Source: Marinobacterium_D sp050908845
GTDB lineage: Bacteria > Pseudomonadota > Gammaproteobacteria > Pseudomonadales > Balneatricaceae
Reading direction: 5' to 3'
Assembly (NCBI RefSeq): GCF_050908845.1
Contig: NZ_CP194171.1
Coordinates: forward strand, 372,001 to 436,000
DNA length: 64,000 nt
Shown here: positions 1-8,583 of the stretch, piece by piece
How positions within the stretch are numbered: position 1 is the first letter of the stretch
Layout: every line of letters begins with the position of its first letter
Notes under the pieces: generated by a model
What the model saw: only the letters and a program-made list of their open reading frames with translations
The model's database searches: none
What the model was told of the DNA's origin: nothing
Translations under genes and position numbers: made by a program

Positions 1-552
1 CTGCTCGAAGCGACCGCCAAACACGGCGATGTGGTCGCCGTGGAGATGGAACCCTCGCGACTTGAGCGCACCCGCGACAACCTGGAAAGACTGCGTTTAT
101 CACACGAATGCACCCTGCACCTTGGTGATGCCAGTGCCCACGACTGGTGGGATGGCAAGCCGTTCGACCGCATTCTGGTGGACGCACCGTGCAGCGGCAC
201 CGGTGTCATCCGGCGCAACCCGGATATCAAGGTGCTCCGGCAGAATGAGGAGCTGCTCGGGCTGGCCAGCCTTCAGCTTAATATTCTCGAGAACCTCTGG
301 GGCATGCTCAAGCCCGGCGGCCGGCTGGTCTATGCCACCTGCTCGGTATTCCCCCAGGAAAATGAGCGCATTGTGCAACGCTTTGTTAAACTCCACGCCG
401 ATGCCAGCTCAGTCCCTGTGCCCCTTACATGCGGCATAGAGCGACCTTTCGGTCGACAGCTGTTCCCGGTCGAGGGCGGGCACGACGGTTTCTTCTACGC
501 AATCCTGACAAAACATCGCGATACGACTGCTAGCAGCCGAGGCTCTGAATGA
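1..552 (+). CDS. rsmB: 16S rRNA (cytosine-967-C5)-methyltransferase RsmB, C-terminal part (5' end outside window)
   Basis: SAM-dependent enzyme that methylates C967 of 16S rRNA. Only the last 183 codons are present; the reading frame is open from base 1. Visible are the end of the Rossmann fold (VVAVEMEPSRL), the motif IV cysteine loop DAPCSGTGVIRRNPDIK, the motif VI catalytic-cysteine loop YATCSVFPQEN and the C-terminal DGFFYA strand, all typical of RsmB/Sun proteins. The NusB-like N-terminal domain lies upstream of the window. The stop overlaps the trkA start by four bases (ATGA), so the two genes are translationally coupled. An fmt-rsmB-trkA order is common in gammaproteobacteria and supports the call. 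Confidence 0.93.
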   Translation: MLEATAKHGDVVAVEMEPSRLERTRDNLERLRLSHECTLHLGDASAHDWWDGKPFDRILVDAPCSGTGVIRRNPDIKVLRQNEELLGLASLQLNILENLWGMLKPGGRLVYATCSVFPQENERIVQRFVKLHADASSVPVPLTCGIERPFGRQLFPVEGGHDGFFYAILTKHRDTTASSRGSE

Positions 553-1925
553 AGATCATTATTCTGGGTGCGGGGCAGGTAGGCGGCTCTCTGGCCGACC
601 ACCTTGCCAATGAGGCCAACGATATTACCGTGGTCGACACCGACACCAGTCGGCTGCGCGAGCTTCAGGATCGCCTGGATATTCGCACTATCGAAGGCAA
701 GGCGTCCTATCCCAGCGTACTTGATCAGGCCGGTGCCAAGGATGCCGACATGCTGATCGCCGTCACCAACAGTGACGAGGTCAACATGATCGCCTGCCAG
801 GTTGCCCAGACACTGTTCAAGGTGCCGACCAAGATCGCCCGTGTTCGCGAGCATGACTACCTGCAGAAAAACAAGGCGATCTTCGATAACAAGGCGATTC
901 CGATCGACGTCCTGATCAGCCCGGAAGAGCTGGTCACCATGCATATCAAGCGCATGATCCAGCACCCGGGGGCACTTCAGGTACTCGACTTCGCCGAGGG
1001 ACAGGCGCAGCTGGTCGCCGTCAGAGCCTACTACGGAGGCCCGCTGGTAGGCCGCGAGATCTCCTATCTGCGCGCCCATATGCCCAATATTGACACCCGC
1101 GTGGCCGCTATCTTCCGGCAGGACCGCCCGATCATCCCCACCGGCGATACCATCATCGAAGCGGATGACGAGGTGTTCTTCATTGCGGCACGCAACGATA
1201 TCCGCGCCGTGATGAGCGAACTACGCCGCCTGGATAACCCGTACAAGCGCCTGATCATCGCCGGCGGCGGCAATATCGGCGCGCGCCTTGCCAGCACCAT
1301 CGAGAACCAGTTGCAGGTCAAGATCATTGAACGTGACATCGACCGCTGCAACCAGCTGGCACGCCAGCTCAACAACACCATCGTGCTCAATGGCAGCGCC
1401 TCGGACCGGGATCTTCTGCTCGAAGAGAACATCGAGGACACCGATGTATTCTGCGCCCTGACCAACGATGACGAAGCCAATATCATGGCTTCGATGCTGG
1501 CCAAGCGCCTTGGCGTACGTACCGTGATGACCCTGATCAACAACCCGGCGTACGTGGACCTGGTGCAGGGCGGAGCGATCGATATCGCGATCTCGCCCCA
1601 GCAGACCACCATCGGCGCCCTGTTGACCCATGTACGTCGGGGTGACGTGGCCGCAGTGCACTCCCTGCGACGTGGTGCCGCCGAGGCGCTGGAAGCCGTT
1701 GCCCACGGCGATCCGCGTAGCTCCAAGGTTGTGGGCCGCATGATCGAGGAGATCGCGCTGCCACCGGGAACCACCATCGGCGCGATTATCCGCAAGGACG
1801 AAGTACTGATTGCCCATGATGATGTGGTGGTCGAAAATGGCGACCACGTCATCCTGTTCCTGGTAGATAACCGACGTATCAACGATGTGGAGCGCCTGTT
1901 CCAGGTCGGGCTCACCTTCTTCTGA
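549..1925 (+). CDS. trkA: Trk potassium uptake system NAD-binding peripheral protein TrkA
   Basis: Cytoplasmic regulatory subunit of the Trk K+ transporter. It binds NAD(H)/nucleotides and gates the TrkH channel. At 458 aa it matches the usual length and contains two tandem RCK units: Rossmann motif 1 is MKIIILGAGQVGGSLA at residues 1-16, and motif 2 is IIAGGGNIGARLA near residue 236. Each is followed by a TrkA-C type domain. The ATG overlaps the rsmB stop. trkH begins 38 bases downstream on the same strand, so both transporter parts are probably co-transcribed. Identification is by clear family features; nothing odd is seen. Confidence 0.96.
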   Translation: MKIIILGAGQVGGSLADHLANEANDITVVDTDTSRLRELQDRLDIRTIEGKASYPSVLDQAGAKDADMLIAVTNSDEVNMIACQVAQTLFKVPTKIARVREHDYLQKNKAIFDNKAIPIDVLISPEELVTMHIKRMIQHPGALQVLDFAEGQAQLVAVRAYYGGPLVGREISYLRAHMPNIDTRVAAIFRQDRPIIPTGDTIIEADDEVFFIAARNDIRAVMSELRRLDNPYKRLIIAGGGNIGARLASTIENQLQVKIIERDIDRCNQLARQLNNTIVLNGSASDRDLLLEENIEDTDVFCALTNDDEANIMASMLAKRLGVRTVMTLINNPAYVDLVQGGAIDIAISPQQTTIGALLTHVRRGDVAAVHSLRRGAAEALEAVAHGDPRSSKVVGRMIEEIALPPGTTIGAIIRKDEVLIAHDDVVVENGDHVILFLVDNRRINDVERLFQVGLTFF

Positions 1926-1963
1926 CAGTTTTTCAACCACGACAGCGATAGCGACACGAACCT

Positions 1964-3412
1964 ATGCACTTTAAAGTGATACTGCGCATTCTGGGCATCC
2001 TGCTCATGATTTTCAGCATTACGCAGCTGCCCCCCATGGCCGTGTCGCTTTATTTCAACGACGGCGCAGTGCATGCCTTTGCCATCGCCTTCGGTATCAC
2101 CCTGCTGATCGGCTTCCTGATCTGGGTACCGGTACACAGCGTGCGCCAGGACCTGCGTACACGGGACGGCTTCCTGATCACCGTGCTGTTCTGGAGCGTA
2201 CTGGCCGCCGCCGGTAGCCTGCCGCTGCAGCTGTCGGAATCCCCCCACCTGAGCTTTACCGATGCGATTTTCGAATCCCTGTCGGGCTTAACCACTACCG
2301 GCGCCACGGTGATGACCGGGCTGGATAGCCTACCCAAATCACTGCTGTACTACCGTCAGCAGCTGCAGTGGCTTGGCGGCATGGGGATTATTGTACTGGC
2401 CGTAGCCATCCTGCCGATGCTGGGTATCGGTGGTATGCAGCTCTACCGGGCAGAGACACCGGGACCGGTCAAAGACTCAAAGCTGACGCCACGTATCACC
2501 GAGACAGCGAAGGCGCTCTGGTATATTTACCTGTCACTGACGGTCGCCTGCGCTCTGGGCTACTGGGCCGCGGGCATGTCTCTTTTCGACGCCATCGGCC
2601 ATAGCTTTTCAACCGTCGCCATCGGCGGTTTTTCCACTCATGACGCCAGCATCGCCTACTTCGACAACCCGCTGATCGAGTCGATCTGCATCTTTTTCAT
2701 GGTCGTGTCAGGGGTGAATTTCGGGCTCCATTTTTTCGCCTGGCGCCAGAAAACCCTGTTTCACTACTTCAAAGATCCTGAATTCAAATTCTATCTGGGC
2801 CTGCTGACGATCATAACGGCCATCAGCTTTGTCGCTCTGGTTCTAAGCGCAACCTACGAACCACTCGAAAGCTTCCGCAAAGCCTCGTTTATGGTGGTCT
2901 CGATCGCCACCACCACCGGCTTCAGCACCGCCGACTTCGCACACTGGCCCGCGATGCTGCCCTTCATGCTGTTTGTGGCCGCCTTCGCCGGCGGCTGTGC
3001 CGGCTCTACCGGTGGCGGCATGAAGGTGATCCGCATCCTGCTGATTCTGAAACAGGGGCATCGTGAGATCCTTCGCCTGATCCATCCCAGCGCAGTGATT
3101 CCCGTGAAGCTGGGACGACGCCCAATCAGTGATAACGTGCTTGAAGCGGTCTGGGGCTTCTTCTCGGTCTATCTGCTGGTGTTTGTCATCATGCTGATCG
3201 TCCTGCTGGCCACCGGCCTGGACCAGGTCACCGCCTGGTCTGCCGTCGGCGCGACACTGAACAACCTCGGTCCCGGCCTGGGCGGTGTGGCGCTGCACTA
3301 TGGCGAGATGAACGACGCTGCCAAATGGATTCTGTGTCTGGCGATGCTGTTGGGGCGCCTGGAGGTATTTACCTTCCTGGTACTCCTTTCGCCCGCATTC
3401 TGGCGCCGCTAA
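1964..3412 (+). CDS. trkH: Trk-type potassium uptake transmembrane protein TrkH
   Basis: Polytopic inner-membrane K+ translocating subunit, 482 aa as in Escherichia coli TrkH/TrkG. Hydrophobic segments recur along its length. The four pore-loop/selectivity-filter repeats can be seen: SGLTTTGATV, VAIGGFSTHD, IATTTGFSTAD, and a diverged fourth at GATLNNLGPG. The AGGCAGSTGGGMKVIR stretch is a typical TrkH signature. It works with TrkA encoded immediately upstream. Its stop codon overlaps by four bases the stop of the convergent acyltransferase gene, so the two transcripts may interfere or share termination; no hairpin terminator is seen at the junction. Confidence 0.95.
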   Translation: MHFKVILRILGILLMIFSITQLPPMAVSLYFNDGAVHAFAIAFGITLLIGFLIWVPVHSVRQDLRTRDGFLITVLFWSVLAAAGSLPLQLSESPHLSFTDAIFESLSGLTTTGATVMTGLDSLPKSLLYYRQQLQWLGGMGIIVLAVAILPMLGIGGMQLYRAETPGPVKDSKLTPRITETAKALWYIYLSLTVACALGYWAAGMSLFDAIGHSFSTVAIGGFSTHDASIAYFDNPLIESICIFFMVVSGVNFGLHFFAWRQKTLFHYFKDPEFKFYLGLLTIITAISFVALVLSATYEPLESFRKASFMVVSIATTTGFSTADFAHWPAMLPFMLFVAAFAGGCAGSTGGGMKVIRILLILKQGHREILRLIHPSAVIPVKLGRRPISDNVLEAVWGFFSVYLLVFVIMLIVLLATGLDQVTAWSAVGATLNNLGPGLGGVALHYGEMNDAAKWILCLAMLLGRLEVFTFLVLLSPAFWRR

Positions 3413-4314
3413 CGGCGTATCCGATAGGGGTCGCGGGAGCCGTCCTCCCGACTGTAGAAGCGTTTGTACTCCCACTGGTACTGCGCCGGACATTCATCCA
3501 CACAGTGTTCGATACTGCGGTTCATAGCTGCGGCCGACTCCTCTACATCCTTGCTGTTGATACCCGCGTCCGCCAGTGAGAAACGCAGCTCAAAGCCTTC
3601 GCCGTTATCCAGGCGGCAGGCGTATCCGCAAATCACTCTGACGCCGGTCTGGGCCGCAAGCTGGGGAAACAGCTTCATCGTCAGGGCCGGCTCGCCATAG
3701 AAGGGGACAAAGATGCCGCCCGCACGATCGGGCTCCTGGTCCGGTAACACACCGACAATCTCCCCGCCGCGCAGCGCCTTGATCAGCATTCTCACACCGC
3801 GGGTATCGGCCGGCGCCATTTTCGAACCGAGACGCGCACGGCGCTTCAGGATCAGCCGGTCGAACAGCTTCTGGCGGGGCGGTTTATACATCGCCGTAAC
3901 CGGGTAGTGACGGGAAAGGTACAGATTCATCACCTCCCAGTTCCCCAGGTGCGGAGCAATCAGCAGAATTCCGCGGCCATTATTGAGCTCTTCGGCGATC
4001 AGCTCTTCGCCTTTCACCGACTTGATCTTCTTCAGCACCCGCTCCGGCGACCACAACCAGGACATCCCCATCTCGGCCAGGGAACAGCCCGTATGTTCCA
4101 GGCTCTCGCGGATCAGGGCGCTGCGCTCGGCATCGGCCTGTCCGGGAAAGCAGAATTCCAGGTTAATACGGGTGATCGTAAAGAGCTTCTGACGGTCTCC
4201 CTGGCGATAAACCCAACGCCCCATAAAACGGCCCAGCCCCTGCGCCCAGGACAGGGGCAGCAGCGATACCAGCCACATACAGAAAATAGCAAAATACGCC
4301 TTGTACTCTTTCAC
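3409..4314 (-). CDS. LpxL/HtrB-family lysophospholipid (lipid A) acyltransferase
   Basis: Inner-membrane acyltransferase of the LpxL/LpxM (HtrB/MsbB) superfamily, which transfers acyl chains to lipid A precursors or related lysophospholipids. A single N-terminal hydrophobic anchor (YFAIFCMWLVSLLPLSWA) is followed by the catalytic HX4(D/E) motif in APHLGNWEVMNLYLS, the MYKPPRQKLFDRLI block and the GGEIVGVLPDQEP loop, all family hallmarks. A longer reading with a GTG start at 4365 is possible, but a TATAAT hexamer (4348-4353) with a TTGGTT -35 lies inside that extension. I therefore choose the GTG at 4314 (VKEYKAYF), preceded by GGACAGG; this gives 301 aa. Whether it is LpxL-like or another paralogue cannot be decided here. 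Confidence 0.85.
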   Translation of the reverse strand: MKEYKAYFAIFCMWLVSLLPLSWAQGLGRFMGRWVYRQGDRQKLFTITRINLEFCFPGQADAERSALIRESLEHTGCSLAEMGMSWLWSPERVLKKIKSVKGEELIAEELNNGRGILLIAPHLGNWEVMNLYLSRHYPVTAMYKPPRQKLFDRLILKRRARLGSKMAPADTRGVRMLIKALRGGEIVGVLPDQEPDRAGGIFVPFYGEPALTMKLFPQLAAQTGVRVICGYACRLDNGEGFELRFSLADAGINSKDVEESAAAMNRSIEHCVDECPAQYQWEYKRFYSREDGSRDPYRIRR

Positions 4315-4347
4315 AACCTGTCCATCCCGCTCTGAATCTATCGACGA

Positions 4348-4375
4348 ATTATAACGGCCAGCCACCGAGAACCAA
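4348..4375 (-). promoter_or_regulatory. sigma70-type promoter of the acyltransferase gene
   Basis: On the minus strand TTGGTT (4375-4370) and TATAAT (4353-4348) are separated by 16 bp. Transcription would start near 4341, about 27 bases before the GTG start at 4314. The exact -10 hexamer makes this one of the better promoter matches in the window; it is also the main reason for rejecting the upstream GTG at 4365 as start. Confidence 0.55.
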
Positions 4376-4459
4376 TCAGGCGATCACCACCTTGCACATC
4401 TTTACCCCTCCATAGCGCTCTGATCCTTTGCACGCCAGCACTTTAGGGTCCCATTCGTG

Positions 4460-4465
4460 TATAAT
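4460..4465 (+). promoter_or_regulatory. -10 hexamer upstream of glyQS
   Basis: An exact TATAAT with TG immediately before it lies 43 bases upstream of the proposed glyQ start. No good -35 box is found at 16-18 bp spacing, so activity may depend on the TG extension or an activator. It lies divergent to the acyltransferase promoter about 110 bp away. Confidence 0.4.
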
Positions 4466-4507
4466 TCGCGTCTTATTTTGTCCACTTCGAATTCAATGGT
4501 GATTTCC

Positions 4508-5470
4508 GTGACTGACAAGGTTAAACCAGACGTTAGCACTTTCCAGGGACTGATCCTGGCCCTGCAGCATTTTTGGGCAGAGCAGGGCTGCGTCATTGTT
4601 CAGCCGCTGGATCTCGAGGTTGGCGCCGGCACCTTCCATCCCGCGACTTTCCTGCGGGCAATCGGACCCGAAAACTGGCGCTCAGCCTACGTGCAGCCCA
4701 GCCGTCGACCCACCGATGGACGCTACGGCGAAAACCCCAACCGCCTTCAGCACTACTACCAGTTCCAGGTAGTTCTCAAGCCCAACCCGGATAACTTCCA
4801 GGAACTCTACCTGCAGTCGCTTGAACGTATCGGCGTTGATCCGCTGGTCCACGACATCCGCTTCGTCGAGGACAACTGGGAATCGCCCACCCTTGGCGCC
4901 TGGGGTCTGGGCTGGGAGATCTGGCTGAACGGCATGGAGGTTTCCCAGTTTACCTACTTCCAGCAGGCCGGCGGTCTCGAATGCTACCCGGTAACCGGCG
5001 AGATCACCTATGGCCTTGAGCGTATTGCGATGTACCTGCAGAAGGTCGACAGCGTTTACGATCTGATCTGGTCCCGTGCACCGGACGGTACTGTCGTGAC
5101 CTATGGTGACGTTTATCACCAGAACGAAGTCGAGCAGTCCACCTACAACTTCGAACACGCCGATGTCGACACGCTGTTTGGCAACTTCGATTATCACGAG
5201 CGTGAGTGCAACAAGCTGCTGCAACTGGAAACGCCGCTGCCGCTGCCAGCCTACGAGCAGGCCCTGAAAGCATCCCACACCTTTAACCTGCTGGATGCCC
5301 GCCACGCGATCTCTGTCACCGAGCGCCAGCGTTACATCCTCCGCGTACGTACCCTGGCACGTGAAGTCGCCCACGCCTATTTCAACGCACGTAAAGCACT
5401 CGGCTTCCCGCTTGCAGATCCTGAACTGCGCGATGAGGTTCTTGCCGCCAGCCAAGAGGAGACCCACTGA
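4508..5470 (+). CDS. glyQ: glycine--tRNA ligase alpha subunit
   Basis: Class II aminoacyl-tRNA synthetase subunit holding the catalytic core that activates glycine; it acts as an alpha2beta2 enzyme with GlyS. Family motifs are clear: TFQGLILALQHFWAEQGC at the N-terminus, QPSRRPTDGRYGENPNR, and YYQFQVVLKP (motif 2 region). About 320 aa, the usual length. In-frame starts exist at GTG 4457 (inside the -10 box, rejected), ATG 4496 and GTG 4508. I prefer 4508 because it gives a family-like N-terminus (MTDKVKPDVSTFQ) and has GGTGAT upstream; 4496 remains possible. The stop shares one base with the glyS start. Confidence 0.95.
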   Translation: MTDKVKPDVSTFQGLILALQHFWAEQGCVIVQPLDLEVGAGTFHPATFLRAIGPENWRSAYVQPSRRPTDGRYGENPNRLQHYYQFQVVLKPNPDNFQELYLQSLERIGVDPLVHDIRFVEDNWESPTLGAWGLGWEIWLNGMEVSQFTYFQQAGGLECYPVTGEITYGLERIAMYLQKVDSVYDLIWSRAPDGTVVTYGDVYHQNEVEQSTYNFEHADVDTLFGNFDYHERECNKLLQLETPLPLPAYEQALKASHTFNLLDARHAISVTERQRYILRVRTLAREVAHAYFNARKALGFPLADPELRDEVLAASQEETH

Positions 5471-7542
5471 TGTCGGCTAAAGATTTTCTGTTTGAGCTCG
5501 GCACCGAAGAGCTTCCGCCCAAGGCTCTGCAATCCCTTTCCGCAGCGCTGGTTAACGGTATTCGTGAAGGCCTTGAAGGCCTGCTCGGCAAAGAGCAGCT
5601 CGCCAATACCGGCTTCAAGGGCTATGCAGCGCCACGACGTCTGGCAGTACTCGCCACTGACCTCCCCACAGAAGTACCAGAGAGCCGCACCCTGGTTTCA
5701 GGCCCTCCGGCCAAGATCGCCTTCGATGCGGACGGCAACCCCAGCAAAGCCCTGATCGGTTTTGCCCGCAAGTGCGGCGCCGAAGTCGACCAGCTGAGCG
5801 AAGTGAACGGCAAGTACAGCTTCGAGCAGGTCAATCCTGCCCAACCGGTCGCGGGCCTGCTGGCAGATATCGTAACCGGCGTACTGGAAAAACTGCCGAT
5901 CCCCAAGCGTATGCGCTGGGGTGCTTCCCGGGCCGAGTTCGTTCGCCCGGTTAAATGGGTTGTCATGCTGTTTGGCGACGAAGTGATTCCCTGTGAAATC
6001 ATGAGTCACCAGTCCGGCCGCCACACCCGCGGTCACCGCTTCCATTACAACGAACAGATCGAGCTCTTTGCCGGCCGTGAATATGCCGAGACGCTGAAAG
6101 AGAAGGGCAAGGTACTGGCAGATTTCTCTGAGCGCCAGGAACTGATCCGCTCTCAGCTGCTCGCCGAAGCCGAGCGCATTGGCGGCAAGGTCGTGATCGA
6201 TGAAGGCCTGCTTGAGGAAGTAACAGCCCTGAACGAATGGCCGGTGGCGCTGACCGGACGCTTCGAGGAGCGCTTCCTGGATGTACCCTCACAGGCACTG
6301 ATCTCCTCCATGGCGGACCATCAGAAATACTTCCACCTGCTGGATGCCAACGACAAGCTGCTGCCTTATTTCATCACCATCGCCAACATCGAGTCCAAGG
6401 ACCCGCAGCAGGTGATCGAGGGTAATGAGAAGGTAATCCGTCCGCGCCTGGCCGATGCGGCCTTCTTCTTCGAGACCGACAAGAAGCACACGCTGGAGTC
6501 CCGCACCGAAGCGCTTAAGAAAGTTGTATTCCAGAAGGACCTGGGCACCGTCTATGACAAGAGCGCTCGCATCAGCGGCCTTGCAGGTCTGATCGCAGAA
6601 CAGATCGGCGGCGATGCCGATCATGCGTCCCGCGCGGGTCTGCTGTGTAAAGCGGATCTGGTCTCCGATATGGTACTGGAGTTCCCAGAGCTCCAGGGCC
6701 TGATGGGCTACCACTACGCGCTGAACGACAGCGAGCCGGAAGAGGTGGCACTGGCGCAAAACGAGCACTACATGCCTCGCTTCCACGGTGACGAACTGCC
6801 ACAGACCAAGACCGGTATCGCGGTAGCTATTGCCGATCGTCTGGACACTCTGGTCGGCCTGTTTGGTATCAATCAGCCACCTACCGGTTCCAAGGACCCG
6901 TTCGCCCTGCGTCGCGCAACACTGGGCGCTCTTCGCATTATTGTAGAGCGAGGACTGGAGCTGGATCTGCGTACCTTGCTTCAGGCAGCTGCCGATCAGT
7001 ATTCAGCACTGCCAGCGCAGGATAGCGTCGTCAACGACGTACTCGAGTTCATGCTGGAACGCTTCCGTGCCTGGTATGAAGAGCGGGGCATCAGCGTCGA
7101 CAACTACATCGCTGTTCACGCCCTTAAGCCGACCAAGCCGCTGGATTTCGACCGTCGTGTTCGAGCCGTATCGCACTTCCGTACGCTGCCTGAGTCTGCG
7201 TCTCTCGCCGCCGCCAACAAGCGTGTCAGCAACATTCTGAGCAAGCTTGAAGGCGAGATCGCCACCGACATCGACCAGAGCCTCCTGGGCGACGGTGCTG
7301 AAGCAACGCTGGCAAACGTGGTTGCTGAGCTTGAGAGCGAGTTGGCACCGGCATTTGCAAAGGGCGACTACCAGTTCGCACTGGAAGCACTTGCCAAACT
7401 CCAGGGCCCGGTAGACAGCTTCTTTGATGACGTTATGGTCATGGCAGATGACGAGAAAGTTCGCGATAACCGCCTCGCGCTGCTGACCAAGCTTCGCAAC
7501 CTGTTCCTTGGCGTTGCGGACATCTCTCTGATCGCCGGCTAA
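5470..7542 (+). CDS. glyS: glycine--tRNA ligase beta subunit
   Basis: Beta subunit of heterotetrameric glycyl-tRNA synthetase, providing tRNA recognition. The 690 aa length is typical. The N-terminus DFLFELGTEELPPKAL is the family signature; the HD-like region and the C-terminal anticodon-binding (DALR-like) helices (RVSNIL, ALEALAKLQGPVDSFFDDVMVM) follow. It overlaps glyQ by one base, so translation is coupled. A strong intrinsic terminator with a TTCG tetraloop starts 18 bases after the stop, and an exact parS palindrome abuts the terminator's T-run. Confidence 0.96.
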   Translation: MSAKDFLFELGTEELPPKALQSLSAALVNGIREGLEGLLGKEQLANTGFKGYAAPRRLAVLATDLPTEVPESRTLVSGPPAKIAFDADGNPSKALIGFARKCGAEVDQLSEVNGKYSFEQVNPAQPVAGLLADIVTGVLEKLPIPKRMRWGASRAEFVRPVKWVVMLFGDEVIPCEIMSHQSGRHTRGHRFHYNEQIELFAGREYAETLKEKGKVLADFSERQELIRSQLLAEAERIGGKVVIDEGLLEEVTALNEWPVALTGRFEERFLDVPSQALISSMADHQKYFHLLDANDKLLPYFITIANIESKDPQQVIEGNEKVIRPRLADAAFFFETDKKHTLESRTEALKKVVFQKDLGTVYDKSARISGLAGLIAEQIGGDADHASRAGLLCKADLVSDMVLEFPELQGLMGYHYALNDSEPEEVALAQNEHYMPRFHGDELPQTKTGIAVAIADRLDTLVGLFGINQPPTGSKDPFALRRATLGALRIIVERGLELDLRTLLQAAADQYSALPAQDSVVNDVLEFMLERFRAWYEERGISVDNYIAVHALKPTKPLDFDRRVRAVSHFRTLPESASLAAANKRVSNILSKLEGEIATDIDQSLLGDGAEATLANVVAELESELAPAFAKGDYQFALEALAKLQGPVDSFFDDVMVMADDEKVRDNRLALLTKLRNLFLGVADISLIAG

Positions 7543-7559
7543 TCTCCGCTATTTGCTAA

Positions 7560-7582
7560 AGGCTCCTTCGGGAGCCTTTTTT
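7560..7582 (+). terminator. intrinsic terminator of glyQS
   Basis: Seven-bp perfect stem AGGCTCC / GGAGCCT closed by a TTCG loop and followed by six T. The same stem sequence, with a CTCG loop, is used after yidC (21324-21346). Its T-run runs directly into the parS site at 7582. Confidence 0.9.
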
Positions 7583-7597
7583 GTTTCACGTGAAACA
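7582..7597. promoter_or_regulatory. parS centromere site (exact)
   Basis: TGTTTCACGTGAAACA, a perfect 16-bp palindrome identical to the widely conserved bacterial parS consensus bound by ParB. ParB is encoded in this window at 32201-33103. The site lies directly behind the glyS terminator in non-coding DNA. Confidence 0.9.
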
Positions 7598-7630
7598 CTG
7601 AGGGCCTAATTCACTTTGAAGTGCACGTCC

Positions 7631-7646
7631 CGTTCCACGTGAAACC
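7631..7646. promoter_or_regulatory. parS-like site (14/16)
   Basis: CGTTCCACGTGAAACC keeps the whole 14-bp core of the parS consensus TGTTNCACGTGAAACA; only the two outermost bases differ. It lies 49 bp from the exact site at 7582, so ParB could load at both. Confidence 0.8.
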
Positions 7647-8193
7647 TTATCGTTCAAAATGAAATACCAACCTTAAGTAACACACCCTCTGACAGTTAGA
7701 GCCGGCAGTTAACAGCCCGAGCACCATTAACGTCCTTCCCATATTGAGGCCACCATAAAGCGAAGCCCCTCATGGCGATGCTCGAGACTCTAAACGAACG
7801 GACTCTCGGCTTCCCCTGCAGCCGCTTTCTACATTGAACACCGACCCTTTAAACCGATAAGCGTCGTTAAATGCCGTGTAGCGTGATTACTGCTTTCGCA
7901 GACACGACTTTGTACATCCAGTCTGAGCTAGACCTTCAAGAACTCAAATTGGCGTAACTGAAAACTAAGCCAGACACGCCTAGTCGCAAGTTATCGAGGC
8001 GATCCTGGTCGGAAAGTATTTTCGCTTACCAAAGCTACCGCCAGCCATATTTCACCCCGCACCTCAGTCAGAGCCAAAGTCCGAAAGCAGGCAACTCCAA
8101 CCTGGATGATGAAAACCCTTTTTTATTTCTCACACCCTGAATGCGCTCGAAGCTTAGCTGTCCCTCAGTAGCCTAAATTCCGAAGCGGTTATC

Positions 8194-8209
8194 AGTTTCA
8201 CGTAAAACA
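8194..8209. promoter_or_regulatory. degenerate parS-like site (14/16)
   Basis: AGTTTCACGTAAAACA differs from the parS consensus at the first base and at the central G of the right half. It may be a weak or decaying ParB site. Confidence 0.5.
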
Positions 8210-8389
8210 TAGCGGCGTCTGTTTTCAGACAAACATTCTAATCTTGCTTCAACTTGAGAGCCCTGGAGAACTGACGCATGACCCTCTGGAGGGGAGAAAG
8301 CGGGTTACCTTGCTCGTTAGTGCCCCTTTTGCGAAAGCCCTTTTAGGAGCAAACAAACAACCGAGAAACTTATGTTGTCAGCGACAGGG

Positions 8390-8583
8390 ATGCTAACCAG
8401 CTTCAAAAACAGCTACCAACTGGGCGACGCGAAGAGGGATGATACCCACCAGGCTTTTCTTCAACCCTTTTGCGATGCTGCCAGCACATCCGGCGTGGAG
8501 TTCGTTTCGTAGATAGGCTTGAAGCTCTCCTTGAACATGCCCGCGCTCATTTCGATAGCGAAGGGCAGAGAATGCTTTCATAG
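8390..8583 (+). pseudogene. frameshifted hemerythrin-like fragment
   Basis: Starting at ATG 8390 one frame gives FKNSYQLGDAKRDDTHQAFL, which resembles the first helix of bacterial hemerythrins (LG...D..H..F with the first iron-binding His). That frame hits TAG near 8510. After a one-base shift (around 8501-8509) the next frame reads RLEALLEHARAHFDSEGQRM, which carries the HxxxE ligand pair (HFDSE) of the second helix, then stops at 8581-8583. The third and fourth helices with the HxxxH ligands are not visible. I infer a truncated, frameshifted remnant; the assignment rests on short motifs only. Confidence 0.35.
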
